Assembly (NCBI RefSeq): GCF_003751265.1
Contig: NZ_RJKN01000008.1
Location: 1-64,000 of the forward strand
DNA: 64,000 nt
Source of the DNA: Pseudokineococcus lusitanus
GTDB taxonomy: Bacteria > Actinomycetota > Actinomycetes > Actinomycetales > Quadrisphaeraceae
Direction: 5' to 3'
This document shows positions 1 through 8,782 of the stretch, one piece after another. Numbering within the stretch: the first letter of the stretch is position 1; each line of letters starts with the position of its first letter. Under the pieces are notes generated by a model. The model was not told where the DNA came from and did no database searches. It saw only the letters and a list, made by a program, of their open reading frames with translations. A program made the translations under genes and the position numbers.

Positions 1-308
1 GAGGCGGCCGTCTCGTCGACGAGGTCGGCCACCAGGCCCAGCATCGCGGCGTGCTGGGCCGACGCCGCGGCGTGGGCGTCGCGGAGCTGGTCCAGGACCG
101 CCCGACCTGCCCGCCGGGAGAGGGGGAGGTCGCCCACCGGCACGTCGACCGGGCCGGCCGACACCGAGGGCTCTGGGGCGGCACCGGACGGTGCTCCCGA
201 CGGAGCACCCGACGGAGCACCGGAAGGAGCACCGGACGCGTCGAGGTCATCGGCCGCCCGCGGGGCGTGGTCGCGCGGGCGGTCCTCCTCGGGCTCTTGC
301 AGACCCAC
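1..308 (-). CDS. N-terminal part of a DUF222/HNH-endonuclease-like (13E12 family) protein, cut by the window edge
   Basis: The minus strand is open from about position 350 to the left edge. The chosen GTG at 306-308 has GAGGGG 9-14 bases upstream. The visible residues are an acidic leader, a low-complexity stretch of four SGAP-like units (about 185-240), then a helical segment ending with HAAMLGLVADLVDE. That helix resembles the start of DUF222 proteins, which usually carry a C-terminal HNH nuclease domain; the domain would lie outside the window, so the nuclease assignment is inferred. A consensus actinobacterial LexA box lies 28-41 bases upstream of the start. This fits 13E12-family genes of mycobacteria, several of which are SOS-regulated. 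Alternative: an unrelated Ala-rich protein that happens to lie behind an SOS box. Confidence 0.5.
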   Translation of the reverse strand, partial: MGLQEPEEDRPRDHAPRAADDLDASGAPSGAPSGAPSGAPSGAAPEPSVSAGPVDVPVGDLPLSRRAGRAVLDQLRDAHAAASAQHAAMLGLVADLVDETAA

Positions 309-335
309 CTCGACCACCCCCTCGTGACCCGTACC

Positions 336-349
336 CGAACGTGTGTTCG
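336..349 (-). promoter_or_regulatory. LexA/SOS box
   Basis: CGAAC-GTGT-GTTCG is a perfect match to the actinobacterial LexA operator core CGAAC-N4-GTTCG. It lies just upstream of the truncated DUF222-like gene and should make that gene DNA-damage inducible. No other copy was seen in the window. Confidence 0.75.
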
Positions 350-433
350 AATGATAGTCGAGAGGGCCGACAGCCGCCACGGCTGTCCACCGTCCCCGCC
401 GACGGACGTCGGCCCCGAGGGCGCCTGCCCCGA

Positions 434-479
434 GGCTCTGCACGGGCGGCGGGATGCATCCCGCCGCCCGTGCAGAGCC
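434..479. repeat. Perfect 46-bp palindrome, copy 1 of a repeated family
   Basis: The two 23-base halves are exact reverse complements with no unpaired loop. The outer stem starts GGCTCTGCACGGG and the centre is ATGCAT. The same outer stem (TCTGCACG ... CGTGCAGA) recurs at 8783 and 9091. Here it sits between the divergent starts of the truncated DUF222 gene and the OsmC terminator. It could act as a bidirectional terminator or as an extragenic repeat. Confidence 0.8.
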
Positions 480-590
480 CCGGAACGGCGTGGTCGCCGC
501 ACCCGGCCACCGGCTCGGTCGCCCACGCCGTGCGACGACGCCCCGGGCGGTCGGCAGCGCCACCGGGGCGCCGGCACGCGCCCGACGCAC

Positions 591-625
591 GACGGCCCCC
601 CACCCGCGCGGGGTGGGGGGCCGTC
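591..625. terminator. Strong hairpin downstream of the OsmC gene
   Basis: A perfect 15-bp stem (GACGGCCCCCCACCC and its complement) with a 5-base loop lies 36 bases past the OsmC stop codon on the minus strand. There is no long U tract, as is common in high-GC actinobacteria. Confidence 0.75.
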
Positions 626-660
626 GTCGTGGAGCGGTGGAGCGGGTGGAGCCGGGTGGC

Positions 661-1101
661 TCAGGACTCCAGCGCGGCGTCCAGCGTGATCTCGACGCCG
701 GTGAGGGCCTTGCTGATGGGGCAGGTCTCCTTGGCCTTCTGCGCGGCGTCCTTGAAGCCGGCCTCGTCGAGGCCCTCGACCTCGCCGCGGACGGTCAGGG
801 CGATGCCGGTGAGGCGGAAGCCGCCCGCGGGGTCCGGGCCGAGGGAGACGTCGGCGGACACCTCGAGGCTCTGCGGCGTGCCGCCGGCCTCGGCGATGAG
901 GGCGGAGAACTGCATGGCGTAGCAGGCCGAGTGGGCCGCCGCGACGAGCTCCTCGGGGCTGGTGGCGCCGCCGGCCTCGTCGGCCGCGCGCTTGGGGAAG
1001 GACACGTCGTAGGTGCCGACCTTGGAGCTGGAGAGCTCGACCTGGCCGGAGCCGTCCTGCAGGCCGCCGTTCCAGGCGGTGCGAGCGGTACGCGTGGGCA
1101 T
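661..1101 (-). CDS. osmC: OsmC/Ohr-family thiol peroxidase
   Basis: This 146-residue protein has the usual OsmC length. The family reduces organic hydroperoxides in the cytoplasm with two redox cysteines. Both are visible: Cys60 in AAHSACYAMQ and Cys127 in KETCPISKAL, the motif that normally closes the active site. The ATG at 1099-1101 was chosen because GGAGG precedes it and because MPTRTARTAWNG is the typical family start; the frame stays open further upstream without homology. It is a single gene followed by a strong hairpin. OsmC and Ohr subtypes cannot be separated with certainty here, although the CPIS motif and the length fit OsmC. Confidence 0.9.
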   Translation of the reverse strand: MPTRTARTAWNGGLQDGSGQVELSSSKVGTYDVSFPKRAADEAGGATSPEELVAAAHSACYAMQFSALIAEAGGTPQSLEVSADVSLGPDPAGGFRLTGIALTVRGEVEGLDEAGFKDAAQKAKETCPISKALTGVEITLDAALES

Positions 1102-1267
1102 GGGTCCTCCGCAGTTCTCGGGGGTGCACCGGGCCGTCCCGGTGCTGTCGAGATGGTGGAACGTGGGACGACCCCGCGCATCTTCCCGACGCCGTGCGGC
1201 GCCCCCGCCCGCCGTACCCGCCCGGCCTACCCGCGGCGCACCGGGGGGCCCGGCGGCGGCGGACCCC

Positions 1268-1294
1268 TCAAGCACCGGGCCCGGCCGCCGATGA
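1268..1294 (+). promoter_or_regulatory. Sigma-28 (FliA/WhiG-type) promoter of the GGDEF-EAL gene
   Basis: TCAA (1268-1271), a 15-base spacer, then GCCGATGA (1287-1294). This is close to the sigma-28 consensus TAAA-N15-GCCGATAA and to the TCAA form described for motile actinomycetes. Transcription would start about 1300, at the proposed GTG codon, which predicts a leaderless message. Confidence 0.6.
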
Positions 1295-1301
1295 CCAGCA
1301 G

Positions 1302-3896
1302 GTGGACCAGGAGACGCCCCGGCGGAGGCGCGCGCGCGGCGCGCCCGCCGTCGTCGTGCTGTCCGCCGTCCTCGCCGGCCTCACCGGCGTCCTCCTCGCC
1401 TGGCCGGACGACGTCCCGCTGCTCGGCGACGGCTCGCTGCCGTGGTGGGTGCTCGTGCCCGTCGTGGCGCTGGCGGAGGTCGTCGTCGTCCGCCTCCACG
1501 TGCGCGGGGACACCCTCAGCCTCTCCTTCACGGAGGTACCGCTCGTCGTCGGCGCCCTGCTGCTGACGCCGGGCGAGCTCGTCCCGGCCGTCGTCCTCGG
1601 CTCCGTCCTCGGCCTCCTGCGCCGCCGCCCGCCGCTGCTCAAGGCGACCCTCAACGTCGTCCTCGCGGCGCTCGAGGCGGCGCTCGCGACGACGCTGCTC
1701 CACGCGCTGCTCGACCCCTCGCCCCTCGGCGGGCCGCCCGCCGGGCTCGCTCCCGCCGTGCTCGTGACGACGGTCGCCGTCGTGCTCACCGGGGCGCTCG
1801 TCGTCGCCGCCGCCATCGTCGCCACGGCGGGCCTGCCCGACGCCCGCGTGGTCCTCGACGCCGCGGTGACCGACGTCGTCGCCGGCCTCGCGAAGGCCAG
1901 CGCGGCCCTCCTCCTCGTCGTCCTCGCCGACTGGTCGCCCACCCTCTTGCTCCCGCTCGCCGCCCTGCTCGCCGTGCTCGGGGCGGCCCACACCCGCCAC
2001 GCCCGGCTGGTCCGCGACCACGAGCGCCTCGAGCACCTGCACCGCGTCTCCTCGCGCCTGCAGGCGCCCGGCGCCTCCACCGAGGAGCTGAGCCGCGCCC
2101 TCCTCGCCGAGGTCCGCGACGTCCTCGGCGTCCGCCGCGTCGAGGTGGCGTGGCAGGTCCCCGACGGCCCCGGCCGCCCGCAGGGCCGCCTCGTCCTCGA
2201 CGACGACGGCACCCGCTTCGCCCCGCCGGCGCCGCCCGGCCACTGGGCCTCCGCCGCCTGGGCGGGCCGCGAGGTCGTCCGCCGCGGCCCCGGCGGCGGC
2301 CGCTCCGGCGTCGCCGTGCCGCTCGGCCACGCCGGCGACGGGACCGGCGTGGGCGTCCTCGTGGTCGCCGACCGCCTCCGCGCCCGCGGCCCCCTGCGCC
2401 AGGGCGACGTCCGCCTGCTCCGGCTGCTCGCCGGCCAGGCCGGCGTGGCCCTCCAGCGCGCCCGCCTCGTCGACCTCCTGCGCCGCGAGGCCGAGCTGCA
2501 GGAGCGCGCCGCCGTCACCGACGCCCTCACCGGCCTGCCCAACCGCGGCGGCCTGCTCCGCGTCCTCGACGAGGCCCTCGCGGAGGGCCCGGCGACCGTC
2601 GTCGTCCTCGACCTCGACGGGTTCGCCGACGTCAACGAGGCGCTGGGCCACGACGTCGGCGACGAGGCCCTGCGCGCCGTCGGCCGCCACCTCGTCGCGG
2701 CCGCCGGCGACGACGCGGTCGTCGCCCGGCTCGGCGACGACGAGTTCGCCCTCCTGCTGCGCGGCTGCCCCGAGCGGTCCGCGAAGGCCGCGGAGGGCGT
2801 CGAGCGCCTGCTCCGCACCCTGCCGCCCGCGCGGGCCGGCGGCGTCGTCGTCGACCTCGCCGCCACGGCCGGCCTGGCCACGGGCGTCCGCGGCGAGACG
2901 GCGGCCGAGGTCTTCCGGCGCGCGGAGACGGCGCTGGCCGCGGCCGGCGGCGACCGCACGGGCCTGCGGGTCTGGTCGACCGTCGACGAGCTCGCCACCA
3001 GCCGCCGCCTCGCCGTCGTCCAGGCGCTGCGCCGGGCCATCGCCGCGGGCGAGCTCCAGGTGGCCTACCAGCCCGTCGTCGAGCCCGGCACCCTCCGCCT
3101 GTCCGGCGCCGAGGCGCTCGTGCGGTGGACCGACCCCGTCCACGACGTCGTCCCGCCCGACGAGTTCGTCCCCCTCGCCGAGCGCTCCGGCCTCGTCCCG
3201 GCCCTCACGTCCTTCGTCCTGCGCCGCGCGCTGGGCGACCTCGCGCGCTGGCGGACGGTCCTCCCGGGCATGACGGTCTCGGTCAACCTCTCGCCGCGCT
3301 GCCTGCAGGACCCGGGCGTCGTCGACGTCGTCGCGGACGCGCTCGCCGAGGCCGGCGTGCCGCCGGCCTCCCTCGTCCTGGAGATCACCGAGACCGCCGA
3401 GCTCGCCGACCTCGAGCGCTCGCTCCTCGCCCTCGGCGAGCTGCGCGCCCTCGGCGTCCGGCTGTCGGTGGACGACTTCGGGACGGGCCACTCCTCGCTC
3501 GCCTACCTGCAGGTGCTGCCCGTCGGCGAGGTGAAGATCGACCGGACCTTCGTCGGCTCGATGCTCGTCGACCGGGGGAGCGCCGCCATCGTCGGCGCCG
3601 CCGTCCGGCTCGGGCAGGACCTCGGGCTGCACGTCGTCGCGGAGGGCGTGGAGGACGAGGAGACGTTGGCCCGCCTCGGCGCGCTCGGCGTCCGCGCCGT
3701 CCAGGGCTACCACACGGGCCGCCCCGCGCCGGCGGCCGACATGGACCGTCGCCTGGGCCTCGGCGTGCCCGTGCCGCGCCGCAGCCTCGCCGCCGGGGCG
3801 GCCCCGCCCGCCGCCGGCCCCTCGGCCCCCGCCGCTCTCCCCGTCCCGCCCGACGCCGCGCCGCCCGTCGTGCGCCCCGGCCCCGAGCTCCCGTGA
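1302..3896 (+). CDS. Membrane c-di-GMP phosphodiesterase with GAF, degenerate GGDEF and EAL domains
   Basis: The 864-residue protein begins with about seven hydrophobic segments (roughly residues 15-235), then a GAF-like region (about 245-395), a GGDEF domain (about 400-570) and an EAL domain (about 590-815), and ends in an Ala/Pro-rich tail. The cyclase signature reads GDDEF (about 478-482) instead of GGDEF, so synthesis is probably lost and the domain may be regulatory. The EAL domain looks intact: EALVRW, VNLSP, EITE, VDDFGTG, VKIDRTF and QGY are all present, so hydrolysis of c-di-GMP is expected. The GTG at 1302 lacks a ribosome site but sits where the sigma-28-like promoter would start transcription; an in-frame GTG at 1194 is the alternative. 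The stop overlaps the next gene by 4 bp. Confidence 0.85.
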   Translation: MDQETPRRRRARGAPAVVVLSAVLAGLTGVLLAWPDDVPLLGDGSLPWWVLVPVVALAEVVVVRLHVRGDTLSLSFTEVPLVVGALLLTPGELVPAVVLGSVLGLLRRRPPLLKATLNVVLAALEAALATTLLHALLDPSPLGGPPAGLAPAVLVTTVAVVLTGALVVAAAIVATAGLPDARVVLDAAVTDVVAGLAKASAALLLVVLADWSPTLLLPLAALLAVLGAAHTRHARLVRDHERLEHLHRVSSRLQAPGASTEELSRALLAEVRDVLGVRRVEVAWQVPDGPGRPQGRLVLDDDGTRFAPPAPPGHWASAAWAGREVVRRGPGGGRSGVAVPLGHAGDGTGVGVLVVADRLRARGPLRQGDVRLLRLLAGQAGVALQRARLVDLLRREAELQERAAVTDALTGLPNRGGLLRVLDEALAEGPATVVVLDLDGFADVNEALGHDVGDEALRAVGRHLVAAAGDDAVVARLGDDEFALLLRGCPERSAKAAEGVERLLRTLPPARAGGVVVDLAATAGLATGVRGETAAEVFRRAETALAAAGGDRTGLRVWSTVDELATSRRLAVVQALRRAIAAGELQVAYQPVVEPGTLRLSGAEALVRWTDPVHDVVPPDEFVPLAERSGLVPALTSFVLRRALGDLARWRTVLPGMTVSVNLSPRCLQDPGVVDVVADALAEAGVPPASLVLEITETAELADLERSLLALGELRALGVRLSVDDFGTGHSSLAYLQVLPVGEVKIDRTFVGSMLVDRGSAAIVGAAVRLGQDLGLHVVAEGVEDEETLARLGALGVRAVQGYHTGRPAPAADMDRRLGLGVPVPRRSLAAGAAPPAAGPSAPAALPVPPDAAPPVVRPGPELP

Positions 3897-5416
3897 GCGC
3901 CGGGCGGGCCGTGCTCGCGACGGTGCGCGACGCCGTCCTGCCGCCCGACCTCCCGGGGCGTCGCGCGCTGGGCGCGCTGCTCCTGCCCCTCGCGGTCACG
4001 GCGGCCCTTCTGCTCACGCCCGTCGGCCGTGCCGCGCCGCTGCTCCTCGGGGTCGTCGTCGCCGCCCTCGGCACCCTCGCCGCGGCCGTGCCCGCCGTCG
4101 TCGCGCTCCGGCGGGCGCCCGCCCGCCGCACGCAGCTGCGCTTCCTGCTGCTGGGGATCCTCGTGTGGACCGCCTCGCACGTCGTCCTCGTCCACGACGT
4201 GCTCGACGGCGGCCTGGACCCCCTGCCGCCGTCCCGCCACCCCTTCGCCGTGGCCATCCTCCTGCTGGCGACCGCCGTCCTCCTCGACGACCGGCGCTCG
4301 ACGGCGGCACCGGTGGCGGTCGAGGCCCTCGTCGTCATCGGGGGCGGCGCGACGACGACGGCGGCCGTCCTCGCCGGTCCCGTGGTCCTCGGGTGGGTCC
4401 CGCCGCTGGCCGCCTTCGCGCTGCTCGTCCCCGGCACGTGGCTGGCGCTCGTCGTCGTCGTGCTCGCCCGCCGCCGGCTCCCCGGACGTCGGCCCGGCCG
4501 GCGCGACGTCCGCCTGGTGCTCGGGCTGCTCCTCCTCGCCGTCGCCGAGGCGACCTTCCTCGTCCCCGTGGGCCTCGCCGAGCTCGGCCGGCTCGGGCAG
4601 CCCGGTCGGCTGCTCGCCTACGTCGTCGGGCTGCTGCTCCTGTCGACGGCCCTCGCCCGCCCGCCGACGGGGGCGGCGGACGGGGTCCGTCGCCCGGCCG
4701 TCGTCCCGGTCGTCGTGGTCTCGGCGACCTCGGTCCTCCTCGTCGCGCTCAACGGCGTGCTCCCGCCGCCCTTCGGGCCCGTCGTCGTCGCCACGGCCGT
4801 GGTGACCTCCGTCGCCGTCCACGTCCTCCTCGCCGTGACCCTCCGCACCGCCGGCGGGGCGCACGCCGCCCACGAGGACGCGCTCACCGACGACCTCACC
4901 GGTGCGGCCAACCGCCGGGCGCTGCGCCGCGAGGTCGGCAGCCGGGCCTCGCGGGGCGCGCTCGGCCTCGTCCTCGTCGACCTCGACGGCTTCAAGGGCG
5001 TCAACGACGCCTACGGCCACGCGGCGGGCGACGCCGTCCTCGTCGCGACGGCGGCCCGGCTGCGCGCCGCAGCGGGCCCCGACGCCCTCGTCGCCCGCCT
5101 CGGCGGGGACGAGTTCGCCGTCCTCGTCCGGGGCGCCGACGCCGGCGCCGACGCGGTGACGGCGCTCGCCGGACGCTGCGCCGTCGCCCTCGGGCGACCC
5201 GTCGAGCACGACGGCGCCCTGCTGCCCGGTGCCGGCTCGGTCGGGACGGCCCGCTGCCTGCTCACCGGGGCGGGCCCCGAGGACGCGGCGACCGCCCTGG
5301 ACCACCTGCTGCGCACGGCCGACCGCGCGATGTACGCCGTCAAGGCGAGCCGCCCGCCGCGGCCGCGCGGACCCGTCGGGCTCGAGGACCCGGCCCCGGC
5401 CGCCGCCCACGCCTGA
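3893..5416 (+). CDS. Membrane diguanylate cyclase (GGDEF)
   Basis: The 507-residue protein starts at the GTG of a GTGA overlap with the upstream phosphodiesterase gene, so the two are co-transcribed and probably translationally coupled. About nine hydrophobic segments fill the first 315 residues and do not match a sensor family I can name. The GGDEF domain follows: DDLTGAANRRAL (about 333), DLDGFKGVNDAYGH, and an intact RLGGDEFAVLV (about 401-411). Synthesis of c-di-GMP from two GTP is therefore expected. No clear RxxD inhibitory site stands out upstream of the signature. Pairing an intact cyclase with an intact EAL partner suggests local control of c-di-GMP turnover. The gene ends two bases before the convergent modC gene. 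Confidence 0.85.
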   Translation: MSAGRAVLATVRDAVLPPDLPGRRALGALLLPLAVTAALLLTPVGRAAPLLLGVVVAALGTLAAAVPAVVALRRAPARRTQLRFLLLGILVWTASHVVLVHDVLDGGLDPLPPSRHPFAVAILLLATAVLLDDRRSTAAPVAVEALVVIGGGATTTAAVLAGPVVLGWVPPLAAFALLVPGTWLALVVVVLARRRLPGRRPGRRDVRLVLGLLLLAVAEATFLVPVGLAELGRLGQPGRLLAYVVGLLLLSTALARPPTGAADGVRRPAVVPVVVVSATSVLLVALNGVLPPPFGPVVVATAVVTSVAVHVLLAVTLRTAGGAHAAHEDALTDDLTGAANRRALRREVGSRASRGALGLVLVDLDGFKGVNDAYGHAAGDAVLVATAARLRAAAGPDALVARLGGDEFAVLVRGADAGADAVTALAGRCAVALGRPVEHDGALLPGAGSVGTARCLLTGAGPEDAATALDHLLRTADRAMYAVKASRPPRPRGPVGLEDPAPAAAHA

Positions 5417-5418
5417 CC

Positions 5419-6507
5419 TCAACCCAGGGCGGCACGCACCCGCACGGCCGCCGCGTCGACGGCCACGGCCAGCGTCGCGCCGGGCACCGCGGCCCCCGGC
5501 CGGAGCGCCGCGAGGGGCACGTCGACCGCCGGCCCGGGCTCGCCGCCCGGCCCGTCGGCCGCCCGCAGCCGGACGACGTCGCCCCGCGGCTCGACGGCGG
5601 CGACGACGAGCGGCAGCGCGCCCGCCGTCCCCGCCGGCACCACCCGCAGCGCCGACGGCGGGACCGCCGCGACGGCCGCCGTCCCGGCCGCGCACCCGGG
5701 CGCGGGCCTGCCGGGGAGGAGCGTGCCGTCGGGCCGCCGGAGCCCGCCCGTGGCCGCCGTGCCCCGCAGGAGCCCGACGCCGGCGAGGCGCGCGGCGAAG
5801 GCGCTCCGCGGCGCGGCGAGCACGCCGTCGGGGCCGTGCACCGGCCCCTGCTCGACGACGCGCCCGTGCTCGAGCACGACGGCGCGGTGCGCCAGCGCGA
5901 CGACGTCGAGGACGTCGTGCGTCACGAGCAGCGCGCACCGGTCGCCGCCCGCGAGCACCTCCGCGAGGAGCGCCCGGACGGCGGGCGCGGCGGCGACGTC
6001 GAGGGCCGCCGTCGGCTCGTCGAGCAGGAGGGCCCGCGGCTCGGCCGCGAGGGCCCGGGCGAGCGCGACCCGCTGCTGCTGCCCGCCGGACAGCTGCGCC
6101 GGGCGGCGGTCGGCGAGACCCGCGGCGTCGACCCGCGCGAGCCAGCCCTCCGCGCGGCGCCGCGCCTCCCGCCGTCCGACGCCCCGTGCGCGGAGCGGGA
6201 AGGCCACGTCGTCGCGCGCCGCCAGGTGCGGCAGGAGCAGCGCGTCCTGCGTCATGAGGGCGGTCCGACGACGGTGCGGCGGCGTCCAGGCGGGGCGCCG
6301 GCCCGGCCCGCCGGCGTCGGCGAGCACCGTCCCGTCGAGGACGACCCGTCCGCGCGCGGGACGCAGCAGCCCCGCGGCCAGCGCGAGCGCCGTCGACTTG
6401 CCCGCGCCGTTCGCCCCGAGGACGGCGACGACCTCCCCGGGCCCGGCGGCGACCTCGACGTCGACGTCCCGGTCCGGCGCGGTGGCCGCGACGAGGAGGC
6501 CGCTCAC
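5419..6507 (-). CDS. modC: Molybdate ABC transporter ATP-binding protein ModC
   Basis: This 362-residue cytoplasmic ATPase powers molybdate (or tungstate) uptake with ModB and ModA. Walker A is GANGAGKST (about residues 34-42), the signature is [15 protein letters not shown], and Walker B is [12 protein letters not shown] followed by the H-loop LLVTHD. The last 80 or so residues form a mop/TOBE-like region, typical of ModC and able to bind oxyanion. The GTG start overlaps the modB stop (GTGA). It is the last gene of a four-gene minus-strand operon and converges on the GGDEF gene with a 2-base gap. Confidence 0.9.
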   Translation of the reverse strand: MSGLLVAATAPDRDVDVEVAAGPGEVVAVLGANGAGKSTALALAAGLLRPARGRVVLDGTVLADAGGPGRRPAWTPPHRRRTALMTQDALLLPHLAARDDVAFPLRARGVGRREARRRAEGWLARVDAAGLADRRPAQLSGGQQQRVALARALAAEPRALLLDEPTAALDVAAAPAVRALLAEVLAGGDRCALLVTHDVLDVVALAHRAVVLEHGRVVEQGPVHGPDGVLAAPRSAFAARLAGVGLLRGTAATGGLRRPDGTLLPGRPAPGCAAGTAAVAAVPPSALRVVPAGTAGALPLVVAAVEPRGDVVRLRAADGPGGEPGPAVDVPLAALRPGAAVPGATLAVAVDAAAVRVRAALG

Positions 6508-7331
6508 GCGGCGGGCCGGCCGCGCACCGCGACGACGACGAGCACCGCGACGGCCACGAGCAGCAGCGAGAGCGCGACGGCGGCGTCCGGGTCGGTCTCG
6601 CGCTGCAGGTAGACCTCGAGGGGGAGGGTCCGGGTGGTGCCCTGGAGGCTGCCGGCGAAGGTGAGGGTCGCGCCGAACTCGCCGAGGGCGCGCGCGAAGG
6701 ACAGCACCGCGCCGGAGACGAGGCCGGGCAGGACGAGCGGCAGCGTCACGCGCCGCAGCACCGTCGTCGGCCTGGCCCCCAGGACGGCGGCGACCTCCTC
6801 GTGCCGGCGGCCCGCGGTGCGCAGCGCGCCGTCGAGGCTGACGACGAGGAAGGGCAGGGCGACGAAGGTCTGCGCGAGGACGACGGCCGTCGTCGAGAAG
6901 GCGACCTCGACGCCGAGCACCTCGAGGCTCTCGCCGAGCAGCCCGCGGCGGCCGAAGGCGGACAGCAGCGCGATGCCGCCGACGACCGGCGGCAGCACGA
7001 GCGGCAGGAGGACGAGCGCGCGCAGGACCCGCACCCCGCGCCACGTCGACCGGGCGAGGACGAGCGCCATCGGGACGCCGAGCAGCACGCACAGCACCGT
7101 GGCCGTGCCCGCGGTCCGGAGGCTGAGGAGCAGGGCGTCGACGGCGGCCGGCGTGGTCAGCAACGACGGCAGGCGGGTCCACGGGGCCCGGAGGGCCAGC
7201 GCGAGGAGCGGGACGACGACGAGCGCCGCGCCGACCGCCGCGGGAAGGAGCACCCAGCGGGGCAGGCCCGCGACGGCGGGGCGCCCTGCTCGTCCGCTCG
7301 GGCGCGTGCCCGGGGCGAGGTCGGCCGTCAC
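6504..7331 (-). CDS. modB: Molybdate ABC transporter permease ModB
   Basis: The 275-residue inner-membrane permease has about six hydrophobic segments. Its cytoplasmic loop, [21 protein letters not shown], is the EAA motif that docks the ATPase, and [14 protein letters not shown] is a typical ModB signature. The GTG start overlaps the modA stop, and its own stop overlaps modC, so the three are translated as a coupled set. Confidence 0.9.
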   Translation of the reverse strand: MTADLAPGTRPSGRAGRPAVAGLPRWVLLPAAVGAALVVVPLLALALRAPWTRLPSLLTTPAAVDALLLSLRTAGTATVLCVLLGVPMALVLARSTWRGVRVLRALVLLPLVLPPVVGGIALLSAFGRRGLLGESLEVLGVEVAFSTTAVVLAQTFVALPFLVVSLDGALRTAGRRHEEVAAVLGARPTTVLRRVTLPLVLPGLVSGAVLSFARALGEFGATLTFAGSLQGTTRTLPLEVYLQRETDPDAAVALSLLLVAVAVLVVVAVRGRPAA

Positions 7332-8134
7332 GGGCCGTCGGGCGGGCCGAACCCGGCGTCCGCCAGCAGCTCCTGGCCGTCCGGGCCGGCGAGGAGGTCG
7401 ACGAAGGCGGCGGCGGCCTCGGGGGAGGCGGCGTCGGCCAGCGTGGCGACGGGGTAGCGGTTGACCGCCGCGGCGGCCTCGGGGACGTCGACGACGCGGA
7501 CGGCGTCCCCCGCGCGCCGGGCGTCGGTGACGTAGACGAGCCCGGCGTCGGCCTCGCCGCTCGTCACCTTCCCGAGGACGTCGGTGACCGAGCCCTCCTC
7601 GCTGACGGGCGAGAGCGTGACCCCCGCGGCCTCCTCGACCCGCTCGGTCGCGGCGCCGCACGGCACCTGCGGGGCGCAGACGACGACGGCGACGTCGTCC
7701 CGGGCGGCGTCGGCGAGCGACGCGACGCCCGCGGGGTCGTCGGGCGGGGTGACGAGGGTGAGGACGTTGGTGGCGAAGACCTCCGGCTCGCCCGCCGTGA
7801 GCCCGGCGTCGACGACGGCCTGCATCGTCCGCTCGTCGGCGGTGGCGAGGACGTCGGCCGGCGCCCCCTCCTGCAGCTGGGCGGCGAGGTCGGAGGACCC
7901 GGCGTACGACGCCCGCACCGTGAGGCCCGGATTCTCCTCCTGCATCTGCTCCGCGAGCTCGTCGACGACCTCGGTGAGCGACGCCGCCGCGAAGACGGTG
8001 AGGGTGCCCTCGAGCGCCGGGCCGGGGTCGCCGGCCGCCGTCGGGGCGGAGGGGTCGACGTCGTCGGCGCCGCCGCACCCGACGAGCAGGACGGCGACGA
8101 GGGCGAGCGGGAGGGCGGTGCGGACCGGGCTCAT
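7328..8134 (-). CDS. modA: Molybdate-binding lipoprotein ModA
   Basis: The 268-residue substrate-binding protein captures molybdate outside the membrane and delivers it to ModB. The signal peptide ends in a lipobox, LLVGC, with Cys20 as the lipidated residue. The mature protein opens with [19 protein letters not shown], the canonical ModA start, and later carries [19 protein letters not shown] and AGLVYVTDA. The ATG overlaps the stop of the upstream regulator (ATGA). Confidence 0.92.
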   Translation of the reverse strand: MSPVRTALPLALVAVLLVGCGGADDVDPSAPTAAGDPGPALEGTLTVFAAASLTEVVDELAEQMQEENPGLTVRASYAGSSDLAAQLQEGAPADVLATADERTMQAVVDAGLTAGEPEVFATNVLTLVTPPDDPAGVASLADAARDDVAVVVCAPQVPCGAATERVEEAAGVTLSPVSEEGSVTDVLGKVTSGEADAGLVYVTDARRAGDAVRVVDVPEAAAAVNRYPVATLADAASPEAAAAFVDLLAGPDGQELLADAGFGPPDGP

Positions 8135-8538
8135 GCGCGGTCCCGGGGGGTCTCGACGACGACGGTGGTGGCCTTGACGACGGCGACGGCCTGCACGCCG
8201 GGCTCGAGCCCCAGCTCCCGCGCCGCCTCGGCGCTCATGAGCGAGACGACGGCGTGCGGCCCGCACTGCACCTCGACCTGCGCCATGACGCCGTCGGCGA
8301 CGACGCGGGTGACGAGCCCGACGAAGCGGTTGCGCGCGGATCGCGCCACGCCGGTCGGGTCCGGCGCCGCGGCGGCGGCGTGCTCCCGCGCGTAGGCGGC
8401 GAGCGCGGCCCCCTCGACGACCCGGCGCCCGGCGCCGTCGCGCCCCGCCTCGAGCACCCCCGAGTCGACCCACCGCCGCACGGTGTCGTCGCTGACACCG
8501 AGGAGCCCGGCGGCCTCGCTGATCCGGTAGTGCGGCAT
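8131..8538 (-). CDS. HTH-mop molybdenum-responsive regulator, first gene of the mod operon
   Basis: The 135-residue protein joins an excisionase/MerR-like helix-turn-helix (residues 1-60, [20 protein letters not shown]) to one mop domain (about 66-135, [11 protein letters not shown], then [11 protein letters not shown]). Mop domains bind molybdate, so the protein probably senses molybdate and controls its own operon. Its job resembles that of ModE, but the DNA-binding domain differs from E. coli ModE. It overlaps modA by 4 bp. A perfect 12-bp palindrome 17 bases upstream is a possible operator. It could also be a molybdate storage protein with a vestigial HTH, but the HTH looks intact. Confidence 0.85.
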   Translation of the reverse strand: MPHYRISEAAGLLGVSDDTVRRWVDSGVLEAGRDGAGRRVVEGAALAAYAREHAAAAAPDPTGVARSARNRFVGLVTRVVADGVMAQVEVQCGPHAVVSLMSAEAARELGLEPGVQAVAVVKATTVVVETPRDRA

Positions 8539-8554
8539 GCGCCCGACTCTAGAC

Positions 8555-8566
8555 CCGCACGTGCGG
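8555..8566. promoter_or_regulatory. Candidate operator of the mod operon
   Basis: CCGCACGTGCGG is a perfect 12-bp palindrome just upstream of the regulator start codon, well placed for autoregulation. Assignment to this regulator is inference. Confidence 0.3.
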
Positions 8567-8782
8567 CACGACGGCGCCCCTGCGCCCGCACCATCCGCTC
8601 GCGGAGAACCCGCCCGAGACCCGACGCGCGCCCGGCACCCCGCCCCTGCGAGAGGCGCGCACCCCACCCTCCCGAGAGACGCGCACACATCGGGGGAGGG
8701 GGTGGGGTCGGCGCTGAGGCAGAGGGGTGGTGCACCGGCGGGACGACGGGCGAAGGAGAGGTCGACGGCGTCGTCGGGAGGG

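Noticed and set aside
4014-4310. Small minus-strand frames inside the cyclase genes
   Set aside because: They lie fully within well-supported genes, lack ribosome sites and have only shadow-frame composition.
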